64,000 nt of DNA from Glossina fuscipes (Eukaryota > Arthropoda > Insecta > Diptera > Glossinidae), in assembly GCF_014805625.2 (NCBI RefSeq), contig NW_023998415.1, forward strand, positions 49,138,461 through 49,202,460. Reading direction: 5' to 3'. A model generated the notes under the pieces. It had not been told where the DNA came from and made no database searches. It saw nothing but the letters and a program-made list of their open reading frames with translations. The translations under genes and the position numbers were made by a program. Positions 1-14,400 of this stretch are shown here, piece by piece. Numbering within the stretch: position 1 is the stretch's first letter; every line of letters begins with the position of its first letter.

Positions 1-2846
1 TGCCTTTCAATCATCAAACTCTTTTTCGTAACTATTTGTCTATTAATTATATAACCAGTATCCTTTCAGATGTCATTATTTGCTACATGCTAGTTTGAAG
101 ATTTTGGTTTGACGATCATGAGCTGATAATTACCAAGCAAATTAAATGTAATGAACTATATATATATATATATATATATTTCTTCATATATATTTTTTCA
201 GTTTAATTACAGCCTTCATTTACTTCTTTATAATTATAGTAAAAACAGACAAAAAAAAATCAAATGACAAGAAGTCATTTGAGTTTTTCTTACGCGTTAA
301 TCCCTTGCTAAGGCATTTCAAGTATGTGTATGTATGCTTGCGTTGGTATCATTTCATTTATGTTTTGCAGCGAGCGAGCATCGCTGCTATTACCAGTTAC
401 GACGAAGCGAATATCTTTTGCATTGTTGTTCCCTTGTCCTCTGGGGAAAAACACAAAATCCCGAAAGAATTGAAATGTTATATGTGTATGTAAGCACTTT
501 TGGTTTCCATTTAATATAAAAGTGAAGATGATTACGACTTCAGCTGATGTTGTTCACGAAAAACAAAGCAGTTGGCAGTACGTAAAACATATATAAAAGA
601 ATTGTGCTCGCTTTTCAATGAAGCATTGATTCTTACTCTCTCAAACCCATAGATTTTAATCACAAAATAAATTTCATGTATAGTGAATGTATTAGTTAGT
701 TGTTCAGCCGCTTGTCTTGTACTGCCTATCCGCAATCGAATGTTAGCGGCCATGCGATTTGAATGAATGAATAAATAAATATCAAATTCCAAAGCGAAGA
801 TTTAACTGAGTCAGGCAAAGGTTATGATTAAATGATTTATCTACGAAATTTTAATTAATTAAAGGCTTAAGTATCCATATATAAATAATTAAGTAAGGTA
901 GGAAAGAAAAATATGTAAACGTCTAGATCAAAACCGCACTCACAGCCAGCCGCTATGAAGCAAACTGTGAGTATGTCACATTTTGACGAACGTGTTCGAT
1001 CATGTTGTACCTTATCATCAGCGATATATATTGGGAGGAGTAGTAGCGATAAGTAGGAAAAGGATTGAAATTAAACGAATTGAGCTTAAGTCGAGAGAAT
1101 TAAGTAAATGCTGGTCAGACTTCACGGCCATTGGGCGCTTCACAATTAACAAAGAACACAAAGTAGGAAAATCAAGTAACGTTCGGTATAGAAGTGACAT
1201 TTTTTTAGAATTTATAGGTTCCTGTCGGGTTAGTTAAGAGAGTAGCGGGGCTGAGGATGGTGCAGACCCTCAGGCAGAATTAAGATTGAACGAGAGCTTG
1301 AGAAAGTTATCTCTAAGATCTTATTGTTGTGACTGTCACTACGTTGGGAAAGGCAGAAAAGTTCAAAAATTTCTTCGAGAAATGACGAGATAATCAAATG
1401 AGAACCAGAATATTTCTGTCTATATCTTCATTCGATCGCCAAGAAAGGTGTGATGAATTAATCAAGCACAATTGTAACATCTGGCGATTTCAGGCTTCCC
1501 GCCATCTCACAAATAGGAGAAGCATGGTCTTTATAAAGACTAATGTCTCAAGTGGAAGAAATGAAAAAAGATATTATTTTGAAAACATTGCCATGGCCGA
1601 AATCTAGATGAAAAGCAATAACTTGGACATGCAAAGTACCTGGAAATTCTACATAATGCGTCTAACGCTTTAGCGTTTACGTTTTTTGCAAGCAATCAGT
1701 AGTTACAGTGCAATGGGATCGCAATTATGATTTCTTGAATGAGAGGGACAAACATGAGTGAACGGTCACGTATGGGTTATTTATTCTTACTTATGTATAT
1801 ATTTGATAAATCTGATGTAATCTCCTACACGATGATGATTATGACTGCTTAGTGTATCATTATTATCAAACACGAAATAATTTGGTTAACTAAATGGAAA
1901 AGTATGTGCATTTTTTTTGCTTATATATTGTTGTGATTGGAATTTTTCTAAAGCTTTGAATTTCTTTTGTGTTAATTTGGCTTATGCTTTTTATGTACAT
2001 GTATGTCGTCCAATTTAGAATGTCAAGAACTACAGTAATAATAGCAGTAGACGATGCAGGTTGTTACTATATATATATATAGCTGTACTCGTTTGATGGG
2101 TACTTTGCTTTTCTTTTGCTTTCTTTGCTTTTCTTTTCTGTTTTTCTATCTTCTCTTTTTCATTTTATTTGTTTGGTTAGTTGTTACAACTGTGAATTGC
2201 GCTTGTTATCGATAAATCATGTAACCATTATTTATGTGTCGTTTTGTTTGCTTGTAAAACATCCATGCTTACGTTAGGTATGATATGTGTTCATGTGTGT
2301 ATTTGCGGGTTCCAGCGAGGAGATTGCTGTCTTGTTGTGTCCTCTGGTTATATATTTCAATTTTTTGTTCCATTTGTTTTACTTATTCTCTTACTTCTTT
2401 TAGTTTCTCTACATATAATTTCTGTTTACTTTACCATTTCCTTCCTTTTTTTTAATTTTTTTTTTTTTCGCTAACATATGCTATCAGAAGTATGTTTCTT
2501 CATCTTCTCTCCTTACTTTTTGCCATTACTCTCATTTCTCGCTTTACGAGCCAACGCCAAAAGATGTGGGCATACCATACGCGAGCATTTTGTTTGTAAC
2601 ATCAGCAATATTCTTCGGAGACCTTAAGAATTTGATAGAGAAGCGGCAGGATCTCTGCATAAGCGAGTATGCTCTCATAAATGTTGCAAACGCCCAAGAG
2701 TGTGTCAGCAATGTGTCCCAGTTATTGCGCCTAAATTCATCTAACATACGGGCGTGCAAATTAAACGAATACGAACTACCCACGTTTCGTCCTGAAGCAT
2801 GTAAAGCCCGTTTGGTGTATTTCTAATTTGTTATCGTATATAAGCA
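1..2846. other. AT-rich non-coding stretch, no gene seen
   Basis: Holds a TA repeat at 156-179, a short TA run at 2068-2081, and a T-rich, pyrimidine-biased block at 2100-2475. A 51-codon frame without an ATG (1238-1393, plus) has an amino-acid mix like a real protein but no splice signals. At 2538-2825 both strands are open, one mirroring the other, with no recognisable domain. Nothing here is supported as a gene. Confidence 0.6.
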
Positions 2847-2871
2847 AATATATATATATATATATGTAAGT

Positions 2872-2906
<35 letters not shown>

Positions 2907-2925
2907 ATTTTATTTTTTTTTTTTT
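2847..2925. repeat. TA microsatellite followed by poly-T
   Basis: Two TA arrays (2847-2865 and 2874-2903) separated by TGTAAGTAGA, running into TATTTTATTTTA and a poly-T run. A typical slippage-prone dipteran microsatellite. Confidence 0.95.
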
Positions 2926-5900
2926 GAGAAACTCACTTTTTTTTTATTATTTATTCCTTAATTTGCTGTCTAGTTTCGTTTCTTTGTTTTTTTCTTGCTT
3001 TTTTATTTATTTTACACAATCTTTCATTTAGTGTTTGGTGGTAACCAGTGACAAATGGTTTTCTTATCTGTTACCACTTTAATGGTAAAATCGATAAACT
3101 GGCGAATAGTTCAAGTGGTGTTCGGGTACTTTCACGTGATTTTATATGTATGCCTGACAAGGCCCCAAAATGCGATATATTTATTTGTTGTTCATATGCA
3201 AGGGAAAAATTAAAATATGTATTGACTGTACGCATAAATTCGTAGCGAAAATCGGATAATTTCAAACGAAAAATATTTTGCAGAAAGATCGGCTTATATT
3301 ACACTTTGAATTCGCAAAAGCCTTTTCCTAAAGCTGAAGAAAGCATTTACTGGAAACATTTACTAAAAACAGCCACGTTTTCTTTTGTTCGATAATAACT
3401 CTCGTCATGTCAATCTTCTTGTAACCGATTGTCGCTTCCGTTGTAAGCAGTAATTGTGTATACCTATTGCTCTCAGTGAACCGTAGTAGTCGATACTAGC
3501 GCACCTGGATGCAATCGATATCATTCTTTTTCTGGCAGTCGAAGCAACATCTTTTCAATTGACGTGCTTGCCACTTATAACCGCCCTTGTAGGGCCCCTT
3601 TAACGATTACAAGTTCTCTGCTATGTATTTTCAAGAACGAAGTTTGCGTGTTCACCTTTCAAATCATATAGAAAAAGAATCGGCTTAAAAACCAAAGAAC
3701 AAACTATATCTGACGGTGTTTTGCTCCACAATCACGCACAGGTTTACACGCACGAAATTTCTGTGGAGAACCTATGTGTTTTATTGAAAAAAAAACAAGT
3801 GATATGAAACTATTTATTACTTGGCCTTATTTAGTTGGTAACAGATTCGATGAAAACCATCGTAATACAATTTCAATCTTATTATCAAAATATTGATTTC
3901 ATTCTCTTTTTTCCTGTTCTTTTTTTTTTTTTTTCAAATTTATTTTAATGTGATTGAAAGCCGCCAGGTTTAATCTAATACTTTTTTAATTACTTTCCTA
4001 TTATTTTTTTTACTCTAAAGAACATCTTTCCAACTGCAAGTGAAGAACATTCATTATCCATTGTGTATGTATATATATGTGTGTATAGAACTATTTTAAA
4101 AATGAAGTAAAATTTTCGTTTAGATTGTACGGGCGTACGGGTTCCAGTATTTTCATTCCCTTAGGTTAGGGCAGAATCCCAATTGATATCTGTGCCAAAT
4201 GTCACATTAATATCCTCAAAAAATTAATGAAATACGCTACACGGCTCTCATCCAGAAGAGGGTACTTTTCGATCTTTAAAATAAGTGAAAAATGGAATTT
4301 CGTCTTTCTCAATTTAGAGAAGACTTGACGTAACAATGCAATTTACGCAAAAGTGTGCTCGAAGGACAGAGAAAACAATGGCACAATAGATGGCGTAGCT
4401 TTCCTTCGGCTTCTATCCAAGAACGGCGCGTCAAGAAAGTCAAGGAATTGGCAGAGGCCTTGTTATCATTACTTAAACATCGATTTTGAACAACAATCCC
4501 GTCCCTGAACTTACTTCATAATAATGTAATTCCTAACGCCATACTATTTCTTTTAGGCTTTTCCATCAGAAATGAAGCTCCGATCTCTCCGATCTGCGAA
4601 TTCCGTGTCAAGAAACCGCTCCGGAAACCTCGCCGTGACCCCCCATTGAAGATATAACATGTAGCTCTTTGGAGCGACAAGCGTACCTCATTAATTACTG
4701 AAGTTATTGGCATGAAAATTAACGCAGACGTCACTGCTATCAATTTCCGACCGAAAAGAATAAAAAAAACACAAAACCACTCCTTCGTATAAATTTGCGG
4801 ATTTTATATAGAAAGCTGTTTTACTTATTGAACACAGCATAAGCATATACACGTGTATGTATACGTGAGTAAATACTTTCTTTTGGCTAGCATAGCCTCT
4901 GGATAAATTGATTTCCTTCGATTTGCGAAGAGCAAAAATAAAAATAAAAACTTAAATGAACAATTAAAAGTCATTAAAAAAAAGTATTAAAAAAAAAAAA
5001 AAAACTTTAAAAACCATTTTGTCTTTGTCGAAAGGAAATAGATATATGTATATATATAGAAGCAAAATAAAAGAAGTGATGGGGACTTACCTCCTACACC
5101 TTAAGCAACATGTGATGGGACATTGGGTTTGTGTCAAGGTATGCAAAATTCCGAAATGTTTGAGATGGATTCATCTTTCCATATATCATTCGTTTCACTT
5201 GCGGAATCGTTTATGATATATTCAGTTTGTGAAAGGACAGCACAAGTATTTTATATGTCTCGACCGTTATAGTCGCGATGAATGAATGTGAAATAAATCG
5301 CAAAGGAACTGCGACTTATGTTGATTGCCGGCAATTGTACGCATAGCCTGAGTCAGAAAAGGAGAAAGTGCGGAAGTTAGATCTTTCTTAGGACGCAAGC
5401 TTCTAGTCGCAAAAGTTCGAATAACTTTTACTTGCCGTTCCTCGGCTACAAATTTAAGAAATTTGCGGTAATTTGCGGTAAGCGGTAAGCGGTAGGTCTC
5501 ATCACCGTTCACAATAATATGTAAAGTATCATCAAATCTCAAAACAATCTCTATACAAAAAAAGCAACGGGGGGAGCATTCTGGAGATGTGTTTATCCTC
5601 TGTTATGCCGTTATTTATTTATTTACACATGAACTTTATCTAACATACACTTAGACGCGAGTTCCGATTGATTCTTAAAAATAAATTTTATATACTTATT
5701 GCGAATTAATAAAAATAATAAAACCCAATGAAAAATAAACGAAAAAAACATTAAGAAAAATCTAAAAATAACTCATGTATTACATAAATAAAGGAGAGAA
5801 AAAGAAAAAATAAAGGAAAGAAAAAGAAAGTATATACACATTCAGTATCCGGGATATAGGTCCGGATTAGGAGTTAATACTATCTACGAATCATATGAAG

Positions 5901-7343
5901 CTGTAGCGACTAACACTTACTTTATATACAATGTGGGTAGAGCTAGCATATTATAGAGAGTAGAGTTTAAAGAGCCGGATATTATGATTAAGTGATGAGT
6001 ACCATTAAGATTTTTGCGAAGGTATCTAAATAAGCTGAAAGGCCCATTGTTCCATGCACACTCACCGAGCTATGTACAGTGACGAAGAGCGACTCGGAGC
6101 ATTGAAGTTTATCTCAGCTAATAGTAACATTTATTAACTTCTCTTGGAAGGAAACATCAGGAATAAGATCGATGCTTCTCTAATGAGGATCCGGTCAATT
6201 TTCATAAGCAAGTAACTTCGTTGCGGGAGGGAAAGGGCACGAATTGTTTTTGAACTGACTCAATTGCGCCAACATGGCACCTACAGGGAGGAGACCATAC
6301 TTTGTCCTGGAAATTACTTTATATAGAAATCCAACTCACGGGCACAAAGTCGAAGGCACGGGGCTCGATTGTGTATATAGAAACGTCTAAACATTGAAAT
6401 CTTGGTACACTCCAAGTGGGAAAAGCATTCGATGCTGTGAAAAAGTATCCCGGGCCGTTACACTAGCCAGACTATGTTCCGTATACTTTAAATTGCTGGA
6501 CTGATATTTTAGACAGCGCACCAAAGTCCTGCCAAATGGCTCGTCTCTATTCATTTTGGTTTCCTTGGTCTATGGAACGTTTCCCCATGAAATACATCTT
6601 ATCAGCGGCCTGTTGAAAATTTCTTTCCATTCATTCGTATAAGAAAAAATGCGCATCGCCATGCCTAGGGCGAATTTCTCATTAACTTGCACAGACAATT
6701 TCTATGCAGAACGTAAACAGATCTTTTGACCATAAATTTCTTCTTCTTATTTTTGTTTATATTTTGGATATTTTGGACTCTGATTTACATAAAATCATTT
6801 CTCCTTATTAGTACGAAGGTAGTGGAGACTATTTTTCTTGCATACTGTAATAAGGTGGTTGCTTCAACGTCTGTCCATTTGTCTGTCCATTATAATTTTT
6901 AATAAAACCGTTAATAGTTGTTATAGGCAAAGCAATCGAGGCGCGCGGGTATAGTGTTTAACAATTTTGTTTATATTTTTCACATCATTTTTATGCCCAA
7001 GTTGAGGACACATGAGAAAACAAAAAGATGCGATTAGAATTGACAAATGTAAGCTTTTTGCGAGAGGCGCGGTTTATGGACCTCTTTCGAGTGTTGTTCA
7101 CGCATCTGCAAAGGCCACGCAATATGATTTCAAAAATATTTTAAATACCTTAAGACATTCGTGTTTTCAATAAAACTTATTTTGCACTTACTTGATTATG
7201 CAATAGTCTACGAAACTATTAAAGATATGATATAAATTACACATTGATATTATCTCTCACCTAACATTCACATAATTATCACTGCATAAATATACGCCAG
7301 GCTTTATAAACTGACTACATGCACAGATATATTAAATATATCA
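2926..7343. other. AT-rich non-coding stretch, no gene seen
   Basis: Poly-A/poly-T runs (for example 3919-3934, 4988-5004) and a small GCGGTAA tandem at 5462-5495. A 91-codon minus-strand frame at 5267-5542 crosses that tandem and matches no family. At 4340-4500 two plus-strand frames are open at once, which argues for chance. From 5.9 to 6.8 kb the sequence is of more balanced composition, with no motif I can name. Confidence 0.6.
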
Positions 7344-7429
7344 ATTGTTATTGTTATTGTTGTTATTATTGTTATTGTTGTTGTTGTTGGTGGTGTTATT
7401 GTTGTTGTTGTTGTTGTTGTCGTTGTCGT
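7344..7429. repeat. TTG/TTA trinucleotide microsatellite
   Basis: Interrupted TTG/TTA array, with a GGTGGTG interruption near 7389 and TCG units at the end. It is outside any supported reading frame. Confidence 0.95.
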
Positions 7430-8349
7430 AGTGCATTTAATTATCATATCTTTACTCAGGCTTTTGCTTCAACATACACAAACACTAAACAAACATAATT
7501 TTCTCTAAAATCACACAAAATCTTAGCTAACAAATATTTACCAAAATTTCATAGTAAAAGACGGGCGTATGCATGCTCATTCGAATTGTGTATTGTCTGT
7601 CTCCTTTCCTATCGCTTGACCAAGGCATTTTAGAAGTATATCTTCGTTGCGGCAGCGGCTGCAGTCTGCGGCAGAGCACGCAGTAACAGCAACAACTTTG
7701 AATGACTAAAAACGGCCTTAAGGTTATTATTCCGTACTGATGATGATTGTTTTTGTTCTTGTGGTTATGATTGCATTACCAATCAACGTTATCTAAGCTT
7801 AAACATACACAGGTGCTTGCTTGCCTTCAAGCTTTGAATGGTTGCCGAAAGGTAAAAATGGACAATAATCATAATCATTCAATTTATGATGAAGCGAGAT
7901 GAAGCGATCCTTTATAGTATAAGCTTTAAATTAACGCATAAAACTTATCAATGATTCACAGGGCAGACGAATGGTGAATATGTGGACGAAAGAAATTTAA
8001 AAAAAAACAAAAAACAAAAAACAAAAAAGAACTTTTTGTTTATTGTGTAAAATTTTAATGATTGTTAAAACCTTCATTTACTTTTCAATGCTGCTTAAGG
8101 TTATTTTCAGTTCTGGGAAAGGATTTGTTTTCATTCAACAGAGAATATTTAGTTAACAATGTGCTGAGTGAAAACTAACGAAAGACTAGACCACCAGCAC
8201 TGGAAGATGAACACTTGAATCAATGGGATGATGCGATAGACTGCTTGCCAAACTGCCTGATTGATTTGACAGCGCACGCATGCATGCCTGCTTGTTGGCC
8301 GGTCTGCCTGCATATATGATGGTTGATTTCATCATGTTACTTTCTTTTC
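7430..8349. other. Non-coding stretch, no gene seen
   Basis: Contains a short GC-rich patch at 7645-7690 (GCGGCAGCGGCTGCAGTCTG) and an A-rich block with AAAAAAC units at 8000-8032. No open frame of note. Confidence 0.6.
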
Positions 8350-8350
8350 T

Positions 8351-8399
<49 letters not shown>

Positions 8400-8420
8400 C
8401 TTTTCTCTCTCTCTTTCACT
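8350..8420. repeat. CT microsatellite
   Basis: Pure CT array at about 8356-8387 bordered by TTTC units and further CT runs, giving a polypyrimidine tract of about 70 bases. The open frames across it, on both strands, are low-complexity serine/leucine or arginine/glutamate translations and are not genes. Confidence 0.96.
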
Positions 8421-11400
8421 CTTCGTCCCGGAGCCCATTTACCAACTGTTAAGCCTTTCGGTGCACTTTAGTTCTCTCACACAAAATCTTTCATGTGATG
8501 CTTGCCTTAAACACATACGCATATGTTTCATACGCTTATAAATGAATACCTGCCAGTAATCTGTGACGTTCAACTCATCATCTTCATTGGACTTCATTGG
8601 TATTTATTGTACTACAACATTGTGCCGAGCTCATATTTACACATAAGTATGCAAAAATGCTTTTTTTACAAAATGAAAAGCAACATCACGTACGTACAAG
8701 TATGTATGTATGTGAGTAAATTGAAAAAATTTTAAATTTGAATTTTCATTTATTATCAGCAAGCAAGACTTAGCGATATACAATTGGTCATATCGACATT
8801 TCTCATTGTTTCGCATAGAAATTTTCGCGTTAGTTTTGCCTACGCTTCACCTTAATTACAGCCAAGTAATTTATATAAAAATGGGCGTGTCTCTTGATTG
8901 ATTTTCGCATCGTTACAAATGATTTGTATTGCATCTAATAGCCCTTTAAATCAGTAATAACCGCGATTGCTTACATTTGACGATTGCGACTTAGAGACAT
9001 GAAAGCGGAAAAGCGATTTTTCTTATTTATTATGATCACTCGTTAAAAGATTATGGCGTTGGAGCTGAAAATAAGATGGGACGAAAATTGTTTATTCATT
9101 TTTGAGAAGAGGTTCAAAGAAAGAATCACCATAGCAGATACGCCTAAATTTGCGTTATAATGTATTGTGCGATTAATCGCAATTAAATTTTTCTCTAAAA
9201 ATAGACCACAAGACTTGGCTAAGTGATATGCTGACGAGTTAGTATTTAAGAATAAATCTTTGCTAGAAACGCGTTCGCTTGGATTGGTATTATCTCTAGT
9301 TGCAAAATAAACATCTTCCGCGCAACCATTTTCGACGTCAAACGCTTGCTATTAAGTTATTATGCTAGGATTTTCCAATAAAACCCTTGTTTTTTATAAG
9401 GTCATCGCCTATACGCATCTATTGCTGTCCCGAACGCATTAACAAAGTTAGGCCACCGCAATTCGTCAGTGATTTATATATATGCAGTAAAGTAATAAAT
9501 ACAGTAAATGTGTGTTGGGTAAAGAAGATATTCCTTCCCCTGCTACAGTTTCATGCCATAGTCCATCATTAAATTTACTTTTGTTGAGCATATTAGATGT
9601 TTACGCCTCACATTTCATAGAGAATTTTAGAAAATCATTTGCTCCTCTGTGTTACTAGTGCTTGCCTGTATCAAATGTACACAAAGTTTTAGTTTGCCTC
9701 GAACAGTGCTTTTTGTATTTAAGAGTGGGCGCGGATGTGTATGCGCGAGCGCTTATGTATGTGTGTGCATGCTAACGAGCTTGCAATCAATAATATTTAT
9801 AGAGGACTAGAGAGATGGTTTTGTTTTTTTTTTTTTTTTTAAAGAGTTGAAAAGCATCGAAGCCCTAATGCTCACGATTTTGAGCTATTGAAACGTTTAT
9901 GCCAATGCTGTTGTGTATGCGGTAATGCAGCTAAGCATTTCTTAACGGAAAAGCCGTTTAATTTGATCGCGTCATCTAACTAACGAAATTATTCGAAATA
10001 TACGCCGTATCGATTCCAACCAATTCGGACTAAAAGATCGTGTGGTTTCTGTGCGGAAGTTAAAAAAAAACAGTTTGCTTTTAATGGGCTTCATAAAGTC
10101 CACCCATAACATCTGCCAAATTTGCGGCCCGGAATTCAGTCACTGACATCTGCCACAGAAATTGCTTGGAAATTAGCCGCCATGCAATTTTTCGGTAATG
10201 TTCAAGAGACAAATAAGTCGCTACGCTGGATAGTAATTTCGCGCTGCAGACGGACACGCCTCTTTCACAGAGGTCATGTCGCCACGGTTTAGAGAGAACT
10301 TCTTTTTGTGAATTGCTAGCTTCGATGATGTCTTTCAATGTAATAATTTCATTAGTCCAGTCAATTTCCAGCTTAACTTTTCGGTATGAAATAATTTTAA
10401 ACCTACTTGGGCACAAGACTGGTCTTATGCATCCTACGCAAGTACATTCAAGTAGATTTCGCAGGTACGTGTCTTTCAGATTTTCTCAATATTTTTGACT
10501 CACATTGGTTACTTCTCAGATCTCTTACATCGTGGCGTAGTGTCTCATGTTTCCCACTTTCAATACAATGATTGTTCCTTTTCACGCCATAACAGCAATT
10601 TACATTGGCGTTGCATAATCTTTCCTACAATTTTCCATACAATCTCCTTATCCAGTGCTATCGATATTGTCGACAATTCGCTAAATTACTGCTAATTTTC
10701 CTCGCTAAATTCTTTATTCAACTCAAATCTTGCTCCAAAAGCAATTTTTTTTATGTAGCATCAAATATCTTGCGCGACTGTTCGTATGGCTTCGTGGATT
10801 ATGCTCCGACCCATATCTAACATGTGTCATTCGTTAATTTCTTTCACTAAATAAGCATAGAGGACTAACTACCTTCATATATTAATGGTGTTGTCTGGTT
10901 CCTATGACGCATGGTAACCATGAGTTTTTTCTTTGATGTATCTGCTCCTTCAGTCAGCTGCCTCCAGTCCATCAATTCTTGTGCTACTGAGACTCGGGGG
11001 ATTTTTTTCGACGGCAGATCGTCACTTAATTTAGTTCAGTCCTTATTACCCATTTTCTACGACCTCACTCGTTGCCTTTTATTTTCCGAAAACATTTCGG
11101 TCTTAGAGGCGTATTTTTTTTCTTGTTTTTAATACGACAAGTCACTAACGAGACTTCTCCTATTCGTGTAACAAAAGTTTTCAATGTACTGCGTGTATTT
11201 GTGTGTGCAGTATGTTAGATACCTCAAATGTGCGATGTCCGTTCTTCCATATACCATAATCCGTTGATAGTTTGTAGTCAAATAAAGGGTATGAATACAC
11301 TACAATCCGAGCTCTTATAAGTGAACGCAAAGGCGCCTAGAATATTGTACATGACACGTTTGGACCATAGAATGAAAACTAATATTTATAAGCAATACTT

Positions 11401-14400
11401 TTATAAAACATATATATGCAAACATTTGCACAAAGTGTAGTAAACGTACATAGATTCTAGAGGCATGCTAGGCATGCTTTGTAAGCTATCTAAAGTTATA
11501 AACGTTTACATTACTTTGTTATACATTCTGAAGATCTAGATGGAGACAGTTTTAGTGGAAGTAAGACGAAGAAGTGTCGCGGTATATAGAGCGAACTCTC
11601 TTTCAGTAACCTTAGTCCGCCCAAATAGCCAACTGATATAAAATTATGGAAACAAGTGATGACGAAATAAGACGACCTCCGTTGTACAGAATGAAAAGAG
11701 ATAAGAGAGACAGATGATAAGAGATCTCTTCTTGGGCGTCGTTCCTGCGACTATTAGACTTTATGGATAGGTGAGATGATGTCTAGGCTTATGTAACCTC
11801 TCACAATATCTGCACTGCGAGCTTGCAAAATTTGTTGCCTTAATACAATCACGTGCTTTGAGAGGACAGAAATATCCATTATCAATGAAAGCGATCGAGG
11901 TCAGCATCGATCGCTAATTCCTAGGGAAACCAGGAAGGCAGATTTCGACCACTAAGCTGTCTACGTCGGTCAGTCGTTGCTGATTGAGAATAAATATAAC
12001 TTGAGGCTAAATAATAATTTCAAAGTCTATTTCAATATTCTGTTGGAGTGATATCACATTGCCATCTGTTTGGTTTGACGCTGTGCCATGATATTTTGTT
12101 TCTTATGAAACTTTAAATCTTTTTCCATTCGAATCCACTGTCTGTACAGAATGCACATAGTGTGGAGACAAGAGAAATTACGTGCAACAGGGTTGCATTC
12201 GAAACCGAATATATTGAGCTGCAAACGAGAGTTTCTGCACTGCACTTCCCACTGACCGTATTCGTCACATTTGGTCTTAAGCGCCTCTTGTCTATTTAGG
12301 GACACCTAAAAAGGTGCCCCAGATAAGAAGATTTGGATAACGTTATTACAGAAACCGAAGCGCATTTTGCGACTCCTGATAATATATAAGATAGCATTGA
12401 ACTGATTACATCAGTCTTGATGGCAGCTACGATAATGGGCCAAGTCGAATTTTTTTTTGCTATTTAGTCACGCCCATTATTGACCAATTTATCATATGAA
12501 GGATTTTTTTTTTTTTTTTTGATATGAGGGCCGATGGGAAACATAGACCCTTTTAGTCCAAATTTTGCAAAGGTGTACATCACAACATTTTTCTGCTCTG
12601 ACTTTCTTTAGAAAACTTGAAGACGTTTTTTTTTTTTTGTTACAAAGTTTTGACAAGCAAGAAGTTCAACGCAGGATGCATTCCTATCCAAACTGAACAC
12701 TCTTTCGGTATTCTCAGAGATCGAAAGATAATTCGAGATAACTATATTTCTCCGATTGTACCTGAGGGAATTATGGCCTTTATGGAAGCTAGAAAATGTG
12801 TGTCGCTCCAATAGCTTGTGTTGTATGTCGAAAGATTTTATAAATCCTTTTTGCTTGTTTTACGTTGCCTGTAAAGGGCTGCGGATTTTTTCTATTACCC
12901 TGTTGATGCCTTGGTGGTACAGCACAGAAAGGTTCCGAGTCAATCATTATCCTACCAGTGGTGTTAAGATTGTAGTAAGTGACCGCGGCCATCTGTTTCA
13001 CCCAGAAAGACTTGAGATAAACAAAATTTATACCGGTCGATGGAGAATCATTTCTTGAATTTATTTAAGGGTGTCCGTACGCCTGCCAAACTTACTTTTC
13101 TGTTTCTTCATCGGTCTTTTGTTTGTCCAAGTGGGTATGTGTTCGCTAAATGAACGTAGAAAATGTGGAATGGGATGTGTGTATGTGTGGAATGAGATCA
13201 TTTTTAAGTCTGTACCAATTCATTTTTTTTGTGGCATTAATGAAAAATCTTTTGAAAATCTTTTGCTACTAGAGTAAACACTTTAATGATCACCGGAGTA
13301 AGTTGATACTGTTATATGTATGTTGTTGTTTACTGAATCGTCGTTGAAAATAACAAAAACCCTTCGAACGAAAGGGTTGATTTTCTGGTTAAGCCGAATA
13401 TCTGAGTACATATGGCCGAAGCCTGTGCAGGATGTATTTATGGCAAGAATATAAGAGAGACATTAAATCTTACGCAGACTGTTTTTATCAGTACGTTGGC
13501 ATAAGTTATGTAATAGATTCCCACTATCGCTAGAAAAATTGCATTATTTTTGTGAACTGGCTTTTTGTAAAAAAAAAGGAATAGAAAGAAACGAACGGAA
13601 TACCGAACGGACGAGTAAGTGCATACAGCTAGAATCTAAACTATATGCTACATACCTTAAACGAGTCTCCGTTAGCGAAAGAATTGCAAAATTATTACGC
13701 CTTCAATATCTCTTTGACTGTATAAAAAAAACGTGTACTAAGGCTTTTGATATGTTGTGAGAGGAGGTTTTTAAACCACCATTTTCGCCCCTTTTAATTA
13801 ACTTAAACTTCTACGATGGAAAACATTTTCTATTTACTTTACTTATAAACGAATCAATTTAATTGTTTTTTTTTTGAGTTTTTATTTTTTGGAACGTAAT
13901 ATTTGCTTTCCGGTGTAAATATTGTAAACAATTTTTTTTTAAAAATATATATTTAGAATGTATATTTACTTTTAGTTTCAAATGAAAACTAATCCATCAT
14001 AGTAGCAATGAAAATATATAAGATATATATCTGGTCTGCACGTAAATTCCGCATCTCTCTGGAAACGTATAAAAAAGCAGTATTAACTGTGACTCTTGTT
14101 TTCTGTACACTGTGCTGTATACCATTTGAAGTCGTCTAAATTTACAACTTCATGGATGCCAATAGTAAGTTGATTGGCCATGCACGATAAAACGAAGGAG
14201 ATTTGTTAAACTATTTAAGACTCTTCTTTCGCTTCTCGCATGAGACATATACCGTTTTTTGGACTTTTCACAAACAAAGCGATGAAAGGCATTAAAAGTA
14301 GATAAGGTTTTTCTCCTTCATAGGGTTCGCATATAATTACTCTTTGCATAGACGACGACTTCAGATAAGTTTGTGTAAGTGTTGACAAAAATTTCAACTT

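Noticed and set aside
2538..2826. Opposite-strand open frames of 79 and 86 codons in locally balanced DNA
   Set aside because: Each mirrors the other and neither has a recognisable domain, splice site or start context.
4340..4500. Protein-like frame near KSVLEGQRKQWHNRWRSF
   Set aside because: A second overlapping frame on the same strand is just as open and as protein-like, which shows how easily such stretches arise by chance here.
8186..8541. Open frames rich in Ser/Leu (plus) and Arg/Glu (minus)
   Set aside because: Direct translations of the CT microsatellite.
10081..10416. 111-codon minus-strand frame
   Set aside because: No family match, no signal peptide or splice signals; length is within chance for 64 kb read in six frames.
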